A stretch of DNA of 64,000 nt from Brevibacillus ruminantium (GCF_023746555.1 NZ_CP098755.1:1268001-1332000); one strand, 5' to 3'; positions 18,343-26,567 are shown, numbered from the stretch's first letter. Translations and numbers: made by a program. The notes: a model not told the origin generated them from the sequence alone.

Positions 18343-20070
18343 ATGGCTCATTTGGGACTCCGCTATCTATTTGAAGAATTGCCCGCGTTTCCGTTTCCTT
18401 ATGTCTGTCTGTTTACAGAAGAGCTGTCACTTGTGGTGTGGAAGGTCCATCAGGATTCCCCGCAACAGGAGGTGAAGCAACGGCTGGAGGAGATCGAGCT
18501 TTTGATCCGCACCCAAGTCACGACAAAGCAAGAAAGGCAGGAGATGAACCAGCAAGAGCAGCATGGGCATACAGCCGCTGGGCCTTCCTCTGTATACGCG
18601 GAGCCTATGGAGCTGGATGGCGTACAGTATTGGCTAGCCCTTCATTCCGGTGGGGAACAGGTAATCGACCGGGCGCACTGGCAGTTGATTGCCGTTTTGA
18701 TCAGGACACAGTGGAATGAAAAAAAGCTGGCCGCTGAGATGATGCTGCATAATCACTATCAAAAACAGATTGTCGAGACGATTTCCGAGGGGTTCATGGC
18801 GATCAATCGGAGCGGTGAGATTGTCTATGTAAACAGACAGGGTGCCGATATTTTGGGGATTACCGTGGCTGAAACCATCGGAGTGCATCTTTGCGACATC
18901 GTCGACTTTCAGCCGGAAGTGCTCTCTGTTCTGGATTCAGGCAAAGGATGGGTCAACAAGGAATTCTTTATCACGATGCCCAAAAAGGGGAAGCTGCACC
19001 TGATGAAATCGGCTATCCCTGTCTTTGATGAGTTGGGCGAGATTATCGGGGTGATCGATACCTTTCGCGAGATTAAAGTGATTCGTCACCTCGTCACCAG
19101 CATGGTGGGAGCCAAAGCTTTTTTCACTTTTGACGACATCATCACCCACTCTGCAAAGGTCCAGGAGCTGATTCGGCAATCGAGATGGGCGGCGCGGGAT
19201 GATACCAATATTCTCATCGAGGGAGAAAGCGGGACAGGAAAAGAGCTGTTCGCTCACGCTATTCACAATGACAGCAGGCGGGCAAACGGGCCGTTCGTGG
19301 TGATCGATTGTTCCTCCATTCCCCGCGAGCTGGTGGAAAGTGAGCTGTTTGGGTATGTCGATGGAGCCTTCACTGGAGCGCGGAAAGGGGGAAGGCCGGG
19401 CAAATTTGAACTGGCAAACGGCGGGACGGTCTTTCTCGACGAGATCGGCGAGATGCCGCTGGAGATTCAGGCCAAATTGCTGCGCGTGCTGCAGAGCAGG
19501 TATGTGGTGCGGGTAGGGGGCTATGAGCCGATTCCCATCGACGTGAGGATCATTGCGGCAACCAACCGGGATCTGGAGGAAGAAGTAGCCAAGCGCAATT
19601 TTCGGCTCGATCTCTATTATCGCCTGAATGTCGTCAACTTGAAGATTCCGGCCCTGCGTGAACGGGCGGAGGACATCTTGATGCTGGCAGCCCATTTTAT
19701 GCGCAAATTTGAAACAGACAAGCCTGACAATCCCTCTCTCACGCTCGCCCCAGCCGTGCAAGAAAGCTTGCAGCGCTATGCATGGCCGGGCAATATTCGC
19801 GAGCTGGAAAATGTGATCGCACGCGCCTGTGTATTCGCCAAAGGGGACGTCCTCGGACCGGAGCTTTTTCCAGAGACCTTGTTCGGTCGGGAGACGTCAT
19901 TTCCGGCGCGTCCGCTTGAAGCCGTGCACAGTCTGGACGAGGCGGAAAAGAATCAGATCAGCGCCGTGCTGATCGAAGCGGCGGGAAACAAGAGCATGGC
20001 GGCCAAAATGCTGGGCATCTCCAGAAGCACGCTGTACCAAAAAATGAAACGATACGGATTTCCTGTTTAG
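18343..20070 (+). CDS. sigma-54-dependent enhancer-binding activator with PAS domain
   Basis: 575 residues. Residues 1-140 are an unassigned sensor region. A PAS domain follows at about 145-255 (ISEGFMAINRSGEIVYVNRQ). The AAA+ domain is complete: Walker A GESGTGKE at 294-301, the sigma-54 contact loop GAFTGA at 341-346, Walker B GGTVFLDEIGEM and the Arg-finger region AATNRDLEEE. A Fis-type helix-turn-helix closes the protein (AAKMLGISRSTLYQKMKRYG). It opens closed complexes formed by RNA polymerase with sigma-54. The three-gene catabolic set directly downstream has a -24/-12 promoter and repeated sites between, so this is almost certainly its regulator (inference). AAAGGAGAG precedes the ATG. 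Confidence 0.93.
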   Translation: MAHLGLRYLFEELPAFPFPYVCLFTEELSLVVWKVHQDSPQQEVKQRLEEIELLIRTQVTTKQERQEMNQQEQHGHTAAGPSSVYAEPMELDGVQYWLALHSGGEQVIDRAHWQLIAVLIRTQWNEKKLAAEMMLHNHYQKQIVETISEGFMAINRSGEIVYVNRQGADILGITVAETIGVHLCDIVDFQPEVLSVLDSGKGWVNKEFFITMPKKGKLHLMKSAIPVFDELGEIIGVIDTFREIKVIRHLVTSMVGAKAFFTFDDIITHSAKVQELIRQSRWAARDDTNILIEGESGTGKELFAHAIHNDSRRANGPFVVIDCSSIPRELVESELFGYVDGAFTGARKGGRPGKFELANGGTVFLDEIGEMPLEIQAKLLRVLQSRYVVRVGGYEPIPIDVRIIAATNRDLEEEVAKRNFRLDLYYRLNVVNLKIPALRERAEDILMLAAHFMRKFETDKPDNPSLTLAPAVQESLQRYAWPGNIRELENVIARACVFAKGDVLGPELFPETLFGRETSFPARPLEAVHSLDEAEKNQISAVLIEAAGNKSMAAKMLGISRSTLYQKMKRYGFPV

Positions 20071-20071
20071 C

Positions 20072-20133
20072 CAGTGTACGATATTCGGACAGTGTACGGG
20101 AATCAGACAACAGGAGTGTACATATTTCGTACA
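20072..20133 (+). promoter_or_regulatory. candidate upstream activator sites for the sigma-54 regulator
   Basis: GTGTAC occurs at 20074, 20092 and 20116. The first two lie in overlapping 20-base near-direct repeats (20072-20091 and 20090-20109, 14 of 20 bases identical). The third opens an inverted repeat TGTAC-N7-GTACA at 20117-20133. The block starts right after the activator stop codon and ends 64 bases before the -24 element, the classic place for enhancer sites. Confidence 0.65.
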
Positions 20134-20196
20134 GCATCCTTCCCCTCTTTCATGGAAACATGTGGGATAACGTCGTTGAACTCCATTTTCTCCAGT

Positions 20197-20211
20197 TGGC
20201 ACGAAATGTGT
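20197..20211 (+). promoter_or_regulatory. candidate sigma-54 (-24/-12) promoter of the BKACE operon
   Basis: TGGCACG at 20197-20203 matches the -24 consensus exactly. At the required spacing the -12 box reads GTGT instead of TTGC, so only the -12 half is weak. It lies 43 bases before the GTG start. Confidence 0.6.
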
Positions 20212-20253
20212 TACGGAAGAGGAGTGAACGGAAAATGCAGAGGAGGGAAGAAT

Positions 20254-21072
20254 GTGGAAAAGCTGATCATCACCGTGGCACCGACAGGAGCCGTGACGAC
20301 GCGAAAGGATACGCCATACCTGCCGATTACCCCGCGAGAGATCGCCGATGAAGTGTATGCCGCCTGGCAGGCAGGTGCCTCGATTGCCCACATCCATGTA
20401 CGTGATCGGGAAGGCAATCCGTCGATGGATTACGAGACCTTTCGGGAAACGGTGGAGCGCATCAGGGAAAAATGCGACATCCTGATCAACCTGACTTCTT
20501 CGGGAGGATTGAATCTCCGGGAAGTAGAGCGCTTGAAAATTTGCGAATTAACGCCCGAGTTCGCCTCACTGGATGCTGGATCGATGAACTTCGGCCCCGG
20601 GGTATTTCTCAACCCGCCTGACTTTCTGGAGCGGCTGGCCGCGAAAATGAATCAGCATCAGGTAAAGCCCGAGATCGAGATTTTTGAGACCGGGATGATC
20701 AACAACGCCTTGATGCTGGCGAAAAAAGGGCTGATCAAACCGCCGTTTCACTTTCAATTTGTCCTGGGTGTCCCCGGCGGTATGCCGGCAACGGTGAAAA
20801 ATCTGCTTCATTTGGTCGAATCGATTCCGGCCGGCTCTACCTGGTCGACAATCGGCATCGGCAGGCATCAGCTTGCGATGAACACGATGGGAATTCTCAT
20901 GGGAGGGCATGTGCGGGTTGGTATGGAGGACAATGTGTACTACAGGACGGGCGAGCTGGCAAAATCAAATGCCGTTTTTGTTGACAGAATTGTCAGATTG
21001 GCGCAGGAGCTGGGTCGCGAGATAGCGAGCGTGGAGGAAGCCAGGTCCATTTTGGGACTAAGCAGTAAATGA
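20254..21072 (+). CDS. beta-keto acid cleavage enzyme (BKACE, DUF849 family)
   Basis: 272 residues from a GTG start behind AGGAGGGAAG. Longer frames opening at 20074 cannot be right because they would run through the promoter. The zinc-binding motif HIHVRDREG is present, with INLTSSGG, the acidic IEIFETGM and the loop VLGVPGGMPAT. Members split a beta-keto acid with acetyl-CoA into acetoacetate and an acyl-CoA; the founding member acts on 3-keto-5-aminohexanoate. The true substrate is not readable. It heads a three-gene operon with a cyclase-family hydrolase and a sodium symporter, consistent with uptake and breakdown of one organic acid. Confidence 0.88.
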   Translation: MEKLIITVAPTGAVTTRKDTPYLPITPREIADEVYAAWQAGASIAHIHVRDREGNPSMDYETFRETVERIREKCDILINLTSSGGLNLREVERLKICELTPEFASLDAGSMNFGPGVFLNPPDFLERLAAKMNQHQVKPEIEIFETGMINNALMLAKKGLIKPPFHFQFVLGVPGGMPATVKNLLHLVESIPAGSTWSTIGIGRHQLAMNTMGILMGGHVRVGMEDNVYYRTGELAKSNAVFVDRIVRLAQELGREIASVEEARSILGLSSK

Positions 21073-21091
21073 GAACGAGGGAGGATCCGTC

Positions 21092-21856
21092 ATGAGAAGC
21101 TTTCAGATTATTGATTTGAGTGTACCGATCAGCGAAAGAGTCAAGGAACCGCTTCCGGCGAAAATCGAGTACGTCCAGCATGAACAGGGGGCGGAGCAGG
21201 CGGCAGGGCTGTTTGGTCTTTCTCCGGATGACTTTCCGGAGAAGAAGGCATGGGCTGTCGAAAATGTCAGCTTGAGCACACATACGGGGACACATGTAGA
21301 CGCCCCGTGGCATTACTGGCCGACCTCCGAGGGCAAGCCGGCCCGGACAATCGACCAACTGCCGCTGGAGTGGTTTTACGGCGACGGCGTGCTGCTCGAT
21401 TTTCATGACAAAGGCGCAGGATACGAGCTGACGGCGGAGGACTTGCAGCAAAAGCTGGAGGAGATCGGCTATGCATTGAAGCCGTATGATATCGTCCTGA
21501 TCCGCACGGGAGCAGATCAATACATTTACGAAGAGGGGTATTTCAACCAGCATGCGGGCGTGTCCGCAGAGGCGACATGCTGGCTGATTGATCAGGGCAT
21601 CAAAGTGATGGGCACAGATGGCTGGGGCTGGGACATTCCCTTTTATTTGCAGGCGCAGTCGTACAGGGAAAATCCGCGTGACGGCGTGCTGTGGGCTGCT
21701 CATTTTGTGGGCAAGGAGAAAGAGTATTGCCAGATTGAAAAGCTGGCCAACCTGGAGCGCTTGCCCCGGCCGTTCGGCTTTAAGGTAGCGGTATTTCCGG
21801 TCAACATCGAAGGCGCCAGTGCCGGATGGGCACGCCCTGTAGCTATTTTGGAATAA
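21092..21856 (+). CDS. cyclase-family metal-dependent hydrolase (kynurenine formamidase-like)
   Basis: 254 residues. The family metal motif is intact as STHTGTHVDAPWHYW. A second region, IVLIRTGADQYIY, and the C-terminal LPRPFGFKVAVFPVNI complete the fold. Members include bacterial kynurenine formamidase (KynB) and isatin hydrolase, both hydrolysing amide or lactam bonds. It lies 19 bases after the BKACE stop with GAGGGAGG upstream, and 16 bases before the symporter. No other tryptophan-degradation gene is nearby, so kynurenine is not specially supported; it may open a ring or amide before BKACE acts. Confidence 0.85.
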   Translation: MRSFQIIDLSVPISERVKEPLPAKIEYVQHEQGAEQAAGLFGLSPDDFPEKKAWAVENVSLSTHTGTHVDAPWHYWPTSEGKPARTIDQLPLEWFYGDGVLLDFHDKGAGYELTAEDLQQKLEEIGYALKPYDIVLIRTGADQYIYEEGYFNQHAGVSAEATCWLIDQGIKVMGTDGWGWDIPFYLQAQSYRENPRDGVLWAAHFVGKEKEYCQIEKLANLERLPRPFGFKVAVFPVNIEGASAGWARPVAILE

Positions 21857-21872
21857 GCGGGAGGGGAAGAGC

Positions 21873-23858
21873 ATGAGCTTCAACGTCGTCTTTTTGCTGT
21901 ATCTGGCCGTTTTTTTCGTGATTCTCTTTTACGGGGGATGGATGACGCGGAAATGGGTGAACAGTGCGAATGACTATTTGCTCGGGGGACGCGAGGTCGG
22001 TATGCTGATCAATGTCTTCGGGGTGGCGGCCATCGGATTTGCCGGGACGATTATCACACTGGGACCCGGCCTTGCCATCACGAGCGGGTTTTGGGGTTCG
22101 TTTGGCTTCGGGATTGCGTATCTATTTGGCGGCCTGGCTTTGTACGGAATTGTCCTTGCACCGTACATTCGCCGCTGCGGTGCGCAGACGCTTCCGGAAT
22201 GGCTGGCGATGCGCTTTGATTCCCGCACCCGTGTACTGGTGACAATCGCCTCGATATTGGGACTGATCGGCATCATGGCCAACAACGTGGTCTCCATGGC
22301 CATCGTGGTCAATGGCTTTACCGGCTGGTCGCTCGTCTGGACGCTTTCTGCCATCTTTTTATTATTCTTGCTGTTTACGTATGCGGGCGGCTTTTGGGCC
22401 ATTACCCTGACGGACTTTGTCCAGATGTGCATCGGGCTGATTGCCTTGCCCCTGATGTTTTTGGGCTTGCTCTCCCGTTTCGGCGGCTTTGACTTCATCA
22501 GTTCCCAGTGGCCGGGTCCGTCCGGGCACTGGACGCATGGGATTACCGGGGGGCAGCTGCCGATCTTTTCTCTGCAATATCCCAGCTTGCTCACCTTTGT
22601 GATTCTGTTCGGCTGCTTTCTTGTCTGGGGCAATAATTACTACTGGCTTCGCGTTTCATCGACCCGCAGTGAAAAGGTGGCCAAACATTCTTTCATCTAT
22701 GCGGCTGTCCTTCTGGCACTGGTACCGTATCTCATCCTGGTCGTCACCGGTCTTTATGCAGGCGCTGCGTTCCCGGATACATTTGAGCCGAAAGGGAATG
22801 TCTCACCGATGGCCGCGTTTGGCGTGGTTTTGAAAGCGCTCCCAGTCAGCGTTACTGCGTTTGCCCTGATCGGAGCTCTGGCAGCCTCTATCTCCACATC
22901 GACGACTGCTCTGATCGGCGCTTCCTCTACGGCTGTGAGGGATCTGTATCAGCGCTATATCAGACCAAACGCCACACCGCGCGAGTTGACCATGCCATCC
23001 AAGGTGATCACCATCTGCCTCGGTTTGCTGGTGTGGGTCCTCTGTTTCTACCCAGGCGGTCCGCTCTATTTATTTGCTTTTGCCACCGCTTGGCTGGGTC
23101 CGCCGTCTGTTCTCGTCATGCTGGGTATCTGGTGGCGGAGAACGACGAAGCAAGGCGCATTTATCGGTGCGCTTGCCGGCATCGGGGTAACCGGATTATT
23201 CACGCTGCTGGAGCTGATGAAGGTATTCGTGATTGGAACGTATACACATGTTGGGGTGGTCGGGCTGGTCGTCACACTGGTCTGCACGGTCATCGTCAGT
23301 CTGATGACCCAGCCGCAGTACTACGGTGATAAGAACTGGAAGCTGGAGGGGCAGGCGGATTCGAACAGCTTGTCCGTATCCATGGAAGAACAGGTGGTGC
23401 TCCAGCTGATGTACGCCGGGTACAATACGATGGCGGAGATCACCGACATGCTTGGAGAAGATTCTACCGTTAGCAACCGCCTCGTTGAATCGCTTGATCA
23501 GAAGCGGTTGATTTTCCGCGAAAGCTATACTGGACCGGGTTTTTACACTTTCCGTTTGGCGGAAGAAGCGACCCGGCTGATGGACGAGAGTGTGAGCGTG
23601 ATCCATGCAGATAAAGGCATGGTGAGCAGAGAAGACCTGGTCATCCTGCAAAAAGTAGGCGAAGGCAGCAGTCAGTTAAACGCGCATATCCGGCAGCATG
23701 AGCTGGACTCGCTGAAAGTGTCCGTAATCGTGGCCAAGCTGATCAGACAAGGCTATCTTGAGGAAAGCGGGTTGTGGCGCCGGAAGATGGCGATCACGAC
23801 AGACGGACGACAAATACTGACGGCGCACGCTGCGCTGCTGCAGGAAAAAGGTGCCTAA
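21873..23858 (+). CDS. sodium:solute symporter (SSS family) fused to a C-terminal winged-helix-like region
   Basis: 661 residues. The first ~485 form about 13 membrane helices of an SSS transporter. Family hallmarks are NDYLLGGREVGM near the N-terminus, the sodium-site region GALAASISTSTTALIGASST and LPEWLAMRFDSRTRVL. The tail is unusual: residues ~504-572 (MEEQVVLQLMYAGYNTMAEI...) and ~580-655 each read as a helix-helix-strand wing pattern like MarR/winged-helix domains, without membrane helices. It would lie in the cytoplasm and could sense or bind something. The gene has a strong GGGAGGGG site and ends the sigma-54 operon; it probably imports the acid degraded by the two preceding enzymes. 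Confidence 0.88.
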   Translation: MSFNVVFLLYLAVFFVILFYGGWMTRKWVNSANDYLLGGREVGMLINVFGVAAIGFAGTIITLGPGLAITSGFWGSFGFGIAYLFGGLALYGIVLAPYIRRCGAQTLPEWLAMRFDSRTRVLVTIASILGLIGIMANNVVSMAIVVNGFTGWSLVWTLSAIFLLFLLFTYAGGFWAITLTDFVQMCIGLIALPLMFLGLLSRFGGFDFISSQWPGPSGHWTHGITGGQLPIFSLQYPSLLTFVILFGCFLVWGNNYYWLRVSSTRSEKVAKHSFIYAAVLLALVPYLILVVTGLYAGAAFPDTFEPKGNVSPMAAFGVVLKALPVSVTAFALIGALAASISTSTTALIGASSTAVRDLYQRYIRPNATPRELTMPSKVITICLGLLVWVLCFYPGGPLYLFAFATAWLGPPSVLVMLGIWWRRTTKQGAFIGALAGIGVTGLFTLLELMKVFVIGTYTHVGVVGLVVTLVCTVIVSLMTQPQYYGDKNWKLEGQADSNSLSVSMEEQVVLQLMYAGYNTMAEITDMLGEDSTVSNRLVESLDQKRLIFRESYTGPGFYTFRLAEEATRLMDESVSVIHADKGMVSREDLVILQKVGEGSSQLNAHIRQHELDSLKVSVIVAKLIRQGYLEESGLWRRKMAITTDGRQILTAHAALLQEKGA

Positions 23859-23868
23859 TGATAGGGAA

Positions 23869-23897
23869 GGCTCTGTCCATTGACAGGGCCGTTCTTT
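23869..23897 (+). terminator. terminator of the BKACE operon
   Basis: GGCTCTGTC pairs with GACAGGGCC (one G-T) around CATT, followed by GTTCTTTC. The 3' arm contains a TTGACA (23880-23885) that sits 17 bases before TACCAT (23903-23908), a plausible promoter for the next operon. Confidence 0.6.
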
Positions 23898-23908
23898 CGT
23901 TATACCAT

Positions 23909-23968
23909 ATACCCATAGGGGTAATAGTAACTAAAACATTTTACGCAGCAACATACCCCGGTAGGTAT
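23909..23968 (+). promoter_or_regulatory. two CsoR/CstR-like operators upstream of the persulfide operon
   Basis: Site 1: TACCC-ATAG-GGGTA, a perfect inverted repeat at 23910-23923. Site 2: ATACC-N6-GGTAT at 23953-23968, just before the ribosome site of the DsrE gene. Operators of the persulfide sensor CstR and the copper sensor CsoR have this kind of ATACC/GGTAT dyad. Site 1 overlaps the start region of the candidate promoter, suiting repression. No csoR/cstR gene is in the window. Confidence 0.6.
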
Positions 23969-23991
23969 TCGGAAGAGGAGGATACAGATAG

Positions 23992-24471
23992 ATGGATACG
24001 CAAAAGCAAACAACCATGGTGGTGTTTAGCGGTGATCTGGACAAAGCGATGGCAAGCTTTATCATCGCTACAGGAGCGGCAGCCATGGGCAACAAGGTCA
24101 CGATGTTCTTCACCTTTTGGGGCCTGAACATCCTGCGAAAAGAACAGTACGTTCCGGTCAACAAAAGCTTCCTGGAGAAAATGTTCGAGCGGATGATGCC
24201 GCGGGGTCCTGGCAAGCTCGGCATTTCCAAACTAAATATGGGTGGCATGGGTTCTGCCCTGATGAAGCACATCATGAAGAAAAAGAATGTGGCTTCACTT
24301 CCTGAGCTGATAGAGCTGGCCAAGGAGCTGGATGTCGAGCTGATCGCCTGCACGATGTCGATGGACGTTCTCGGGATCAAGGAAGAGGAGCTGGTAGACG
24401 GTTTGAAATATGCGGGTGTCGCCACCTATCTGGCCGAAGCTGAGCAGTCCAAAGTCAATCTGTTCATTTAA
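23992..24471 (+). CDS. DsrE/DsrF-like family protein (YrkE-like)
   Basis: 159 residues of the DsrE2/peroxiredoxin-like group, which carry or relay sulfane sulfur. Visible features are the strand-loop VVFSGDLDKAMASFIIATGA, FFTFWGLNILRK, and the conserved Cys in ELIACTMSMDVLG near residue 125, which would bear the persulfide. A Met/Gly-rich loop (about 70-95) is typical of the long DsrE2 type. AGAGGAGG lies 10 bases before the ATG. It heads a four-gene operon with rhodanese, persulfide dioxygenase-rhodanese and TusA, equivalent in content to B. subtilis yrkEFHI. Confidence 0.88.
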   Translation: MDTQKQTTMVVFSGDLDKAMASFIIATGAAAMGNKVTMFFTFWGLNILRKEQYVPVNKSFLEKMFERMMPRGPGKLGISKLNMGGMGSALMKHIMKKKNVASLPELIELAKELDVELIACTMSMDVLGIKEEELVDGLKYAGVATYLAEAEQSKVNLFI

Positions 24472-24492
24472 GAAAAAGAGAGGTGAAGCCGC

Positions 24493-24876
24493 TTGGATTG
24501 GATATTTTATGGCTTGTTGGCAGTGGTTGTGCTTTTTTTCCTGAAAAACATGCTTCCGGTCAAAGGCTTGGAACAGCTCTCCCCGGACGAATTGAAGGAG
24601 CGGCTGAAAAAACCAGGTTCCTATGTGCTGCTGGATGTTCGCGAGCCGTTTGAATACCGGAGGGGGCATATTCCCGGGTTTTCCAATCTGCCGCTTGGAC
24701 AGTTGAGACAGAGCTGCCCCAACGTCGATCCTTCAAAGCACGTTATCCTCACTTGCCAGAGCGGGATGAGAAGCAGACAGGCTGCCAAAATTTTGCTGAA
24801 AAACGGAGTCAAAGAGGTCAGTCATCTCCAGACGGGTATGTCCGGCTGGACGGGAAGAGTGGAAGTCAAGCGATAA
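24493..24876 (+). CDS. membrane-anchored single-domain rhodanese
   Basis: 127 residues from a TTG start behind AGAGAGGTGAAG. Residues 3-18 form one transmembrane helix (FYGLLAVVVLFFL), leaving the rhodanese domain in the cytoplasm or outside depending on orientation. The basic residue after the helix suits a cytoplasmic C-terminus. The active-site loop is TCQSGMRS with Cys88, and the upstream VLLDVREPFEYRRGHI is the standard CH2A segment. Rhodaneses move sulfane sulfur between donors such as thiosulfate or persulfide and acceptors. It sits between the DsrE and dioxygenase genes. Confidence 0.88.
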   Translation: MDWIFYGLLAVVVLFFLKNMLPVKGLEQLSPDELKERLKKPGSYVLLDVREPFEYRRGHIPGFSNLPLGQLRQSCPNVDPSKHVILTCQSGMRSRQAAKILLKNGVKEVSHLQTGMSGWTGRVEVKR

Positions 24877-24973
24877 GCGGGAAAACAGAAGCTTGATGGT
24901 TCATCAACTCCCTTTTTTATGGGTGGGTCCGATTGCAAAATCTTAACTATTTAACAATAGAGAGGTGAGAACA

Positions 24974-26098
24974 TTGTCTGCAAAAGCGATACAAGCAAAA
25001 GACTTGCATGAAAAAATGGAACAGGGAATCTTCCTGCTCGATGTGCGCAATCCAGAAGATTATGCTGATTGGAAAATCGAAGGGAAAAAAGTGCGCTCTA
25101 TCAACATTCCGTACTTTGATTTTCTCGACGAGAATGAAGAAATCTACCGTCCGCTCCCTGCGGATGAAGAGATCGTTGTCATCTGCGCCAAAGGCGGCAG
25201 TGCCCAGATGGTAGCAGACATGCTGGTGGAAAAAGGATATGAGGCCAGCTACCTGGAGCAGGGGATGAACGAGTGGAGCCAATTTTACCATCCGGTGACG
25301 GTCATGGAGGATGATGCGCTCAAGCTAATCCAGGTAAATCGCCTGGCCAAAGGCTGTCTGTCCTACATGGTGATCTCCGGCGAGGAAGCGCTCGTCGTCG
25401 ATCCCGGCCGCCACATCGAAGAATACCTCACATTGGCTCAGAAAGAAGACATTGCGATCAAGTATGTGCTGGATACACATCTGCACGCCGACCACATCTC
25501 GGGCGGCCGCGAGCTAGCACAGAAGAGCGGCGCGGTGTACTACATTTCTTCCGGTGAAATGCAAGGCTCTGATCGGCCCTATGAACCGCTGGAAAAGCAG
25601 GGGCTGCTGCAGGTAGGAAGTGCAGAAGTCAAAATCCTGGCGGTTCCCACCCCTGGCCATACGCCGGGAAGCGTCTCCGTGCTGGTCAACGATCAGTATC
25701 TGCTCTCGGGTGATACGATCTTTGTCGGCGGTCTCGGCCGTCCCGATCTTGGCGGAAAGGCAGCGGAATGGGCACAAGCGTTGTATGACACCGTCTTTAC
25801 CACTATCGCTTCCTTGCGTGACGATGTGTTGGTCCTGCCAACCCACTATGCCGACCTCTCGGAAATCAGCGAAGCGGGATATATCGGTGCCCAGCTGGGC
25901 GAGATTCGCCGGAACAACGAAGTAATGCGTACGGTCGACCGCGAGCTGTTTACGGAGAAGGTGGCGCACTCGGTTGGTGCCACGCCGCCCAACTACGAGG
26001 AAATCGTGGAAGTGAACCGCGGCACCCTGGAGGTCACAGCAGAGAAGGCGACCGAGCTGGAAATCGGCCCGAATCGCTGCGCATTGCACCACGGCTGA
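24974..26098 (+). CDS. rhodanese-persulfide dioxygenase fusion (metallo-beta-lactamase fold, YrkH/CstB-type)
   Basis: 374 residues. An N-terminal rhodanese domain (about 1-105, active Cys71 in VICAKGGSAQM) is followed by an ETHE1-like metallo-beta-lactamase domain. That domain has DTHLHADHISGG (metal ligands at 169-174), TPGHTPGS and LLSGDTIFVGGLGRPDL, and ends with the family's LPTHYADLSE region. Such enzymes oxidise glutathione, coenzyme A or bacillithiol persulfide to sulfite. The order, rhodanese first, differs from CstB of staphylococci. TTG at 24974 fits the AGAGGTGA site at 8 bases; GTG at 24965 is inside that site. The C-terminal ~70 residues beyond the dioxygenase core are unassigned. 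Confidence 0.88.
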   Translation: MSAKAIQAKDLHEKMEQGIFLLDVRNPEDYADWKIEGKKVRSINIPYFDFLDENEEIYRPLPADEEIVVICAKGGSAQMVADMLVEKGYEASYLEQGMNEWSQFYHPVTVMEDDALKLIQVNRLAKGCLSYMVISGEEALVVDPGRHIEEYLTLAQKEDIAIKYVLDTHLHADHISGGRELAQKSGAVYYISSGEMQGSDRPYEPLEKQGLLQVGSAEVKILAVPTPGHTPGSVSVLVNDQYLLSGDTIFVGGLGRPDLGGKAAEWAQALYDTVFTTIASLRDDVLVLPTHYADLSEISEAGYIGAQLGEIRRNNEVMRTVDRELFTEKVAHSVGATPPNYEEIVEVNRGTLEVTAEKATELEIGPNRCALHHG

Positions 26099-26196
26099 TC
26101 CTTACGAGCCGGCACCTGAAAAGATTTTCATGTGAAAAGGCTCTACACGTAAACAAACATCAACCATCGAAAAAATTCAAGGAGGAATGATTAATC

Positions 26197-26424
26197 ATGA
26201 ACGTAGACGTATTTGTAGATGCCAAAGGACTTGCTTGCCCGATGCCGATTGTCAAAGCGAAAAAGGCTGTAGATGCCATGGAAAGCGGTCAAATCATGCA
26301 AGTGGAATCAACCGACAAAGGCTCTGTCAACGATTTTCAAAGCTGGGTTCGCGCGAATCATCATGAGCTTTTGAAAATGGAAGAAGATGCAGGGGTATAC
26401 CGGATCTTTGTTCGCAAGGGATAG
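26197..26424 (+). CDS. TusA-family sulfur carrier
   Basis: 75 residues, exactly the TusA size. The signature GLACPMPIVKAKKA contains the sulfur-carrying Cys14 in the CPxP motif. The rest (STDKGSVNDFQSWVRANHHELL) matches the small alpha/beta sandwich. AAGGAGG lies upstream of the ATG. It closes the DsrE-rhodanese-dioxygenase operon, though a 98-base gap separates it from the preceding gene. It probably accepts sulfane sulfur from the rhodanese proteins and passes it on. Confidence 0.92.
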   Translation: MNVDVFVDAKGLACPMPIVKAKKAVDAMESGQIMQVESTDKGSVNDFQSWVRANHHELLKMEEDAGVYRIFVRKG

Positions 26425-26470
26425 AGATAGACAGACAAGGGAAGAGACGGAAGGGAAATACTGTAAGCGG

Positions 26471-26516
26471 AAAGCCGGTTTCCTCTGAATAGAGGAGAAG
26501 CCGGCTTTTCTTATTT
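26471..26516 (+). terminator. terminator of the persulfide operon
   Basis: AAAGCCGG...CCTCT pairs with AGAGG...CCGGCTTTT around GAAT, a stem of about 14 base pairs with small internal mismatches, followed by T-rich sequence. Confidence 0.85.
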
Positions 26517-26567
26517 TTGCGAAGCGTGGAGGGAAAAGCAGTAAGCGTTTCTCAATGCTGGTTAGGT

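Noticed and set aside
20074-20253. N-terminal extension of the BKACE enzyme from GTG 20074
   Set aside because: It covers the enhancer repeats and the -24/-12 promoter, and the BKACE family starts at 20254.
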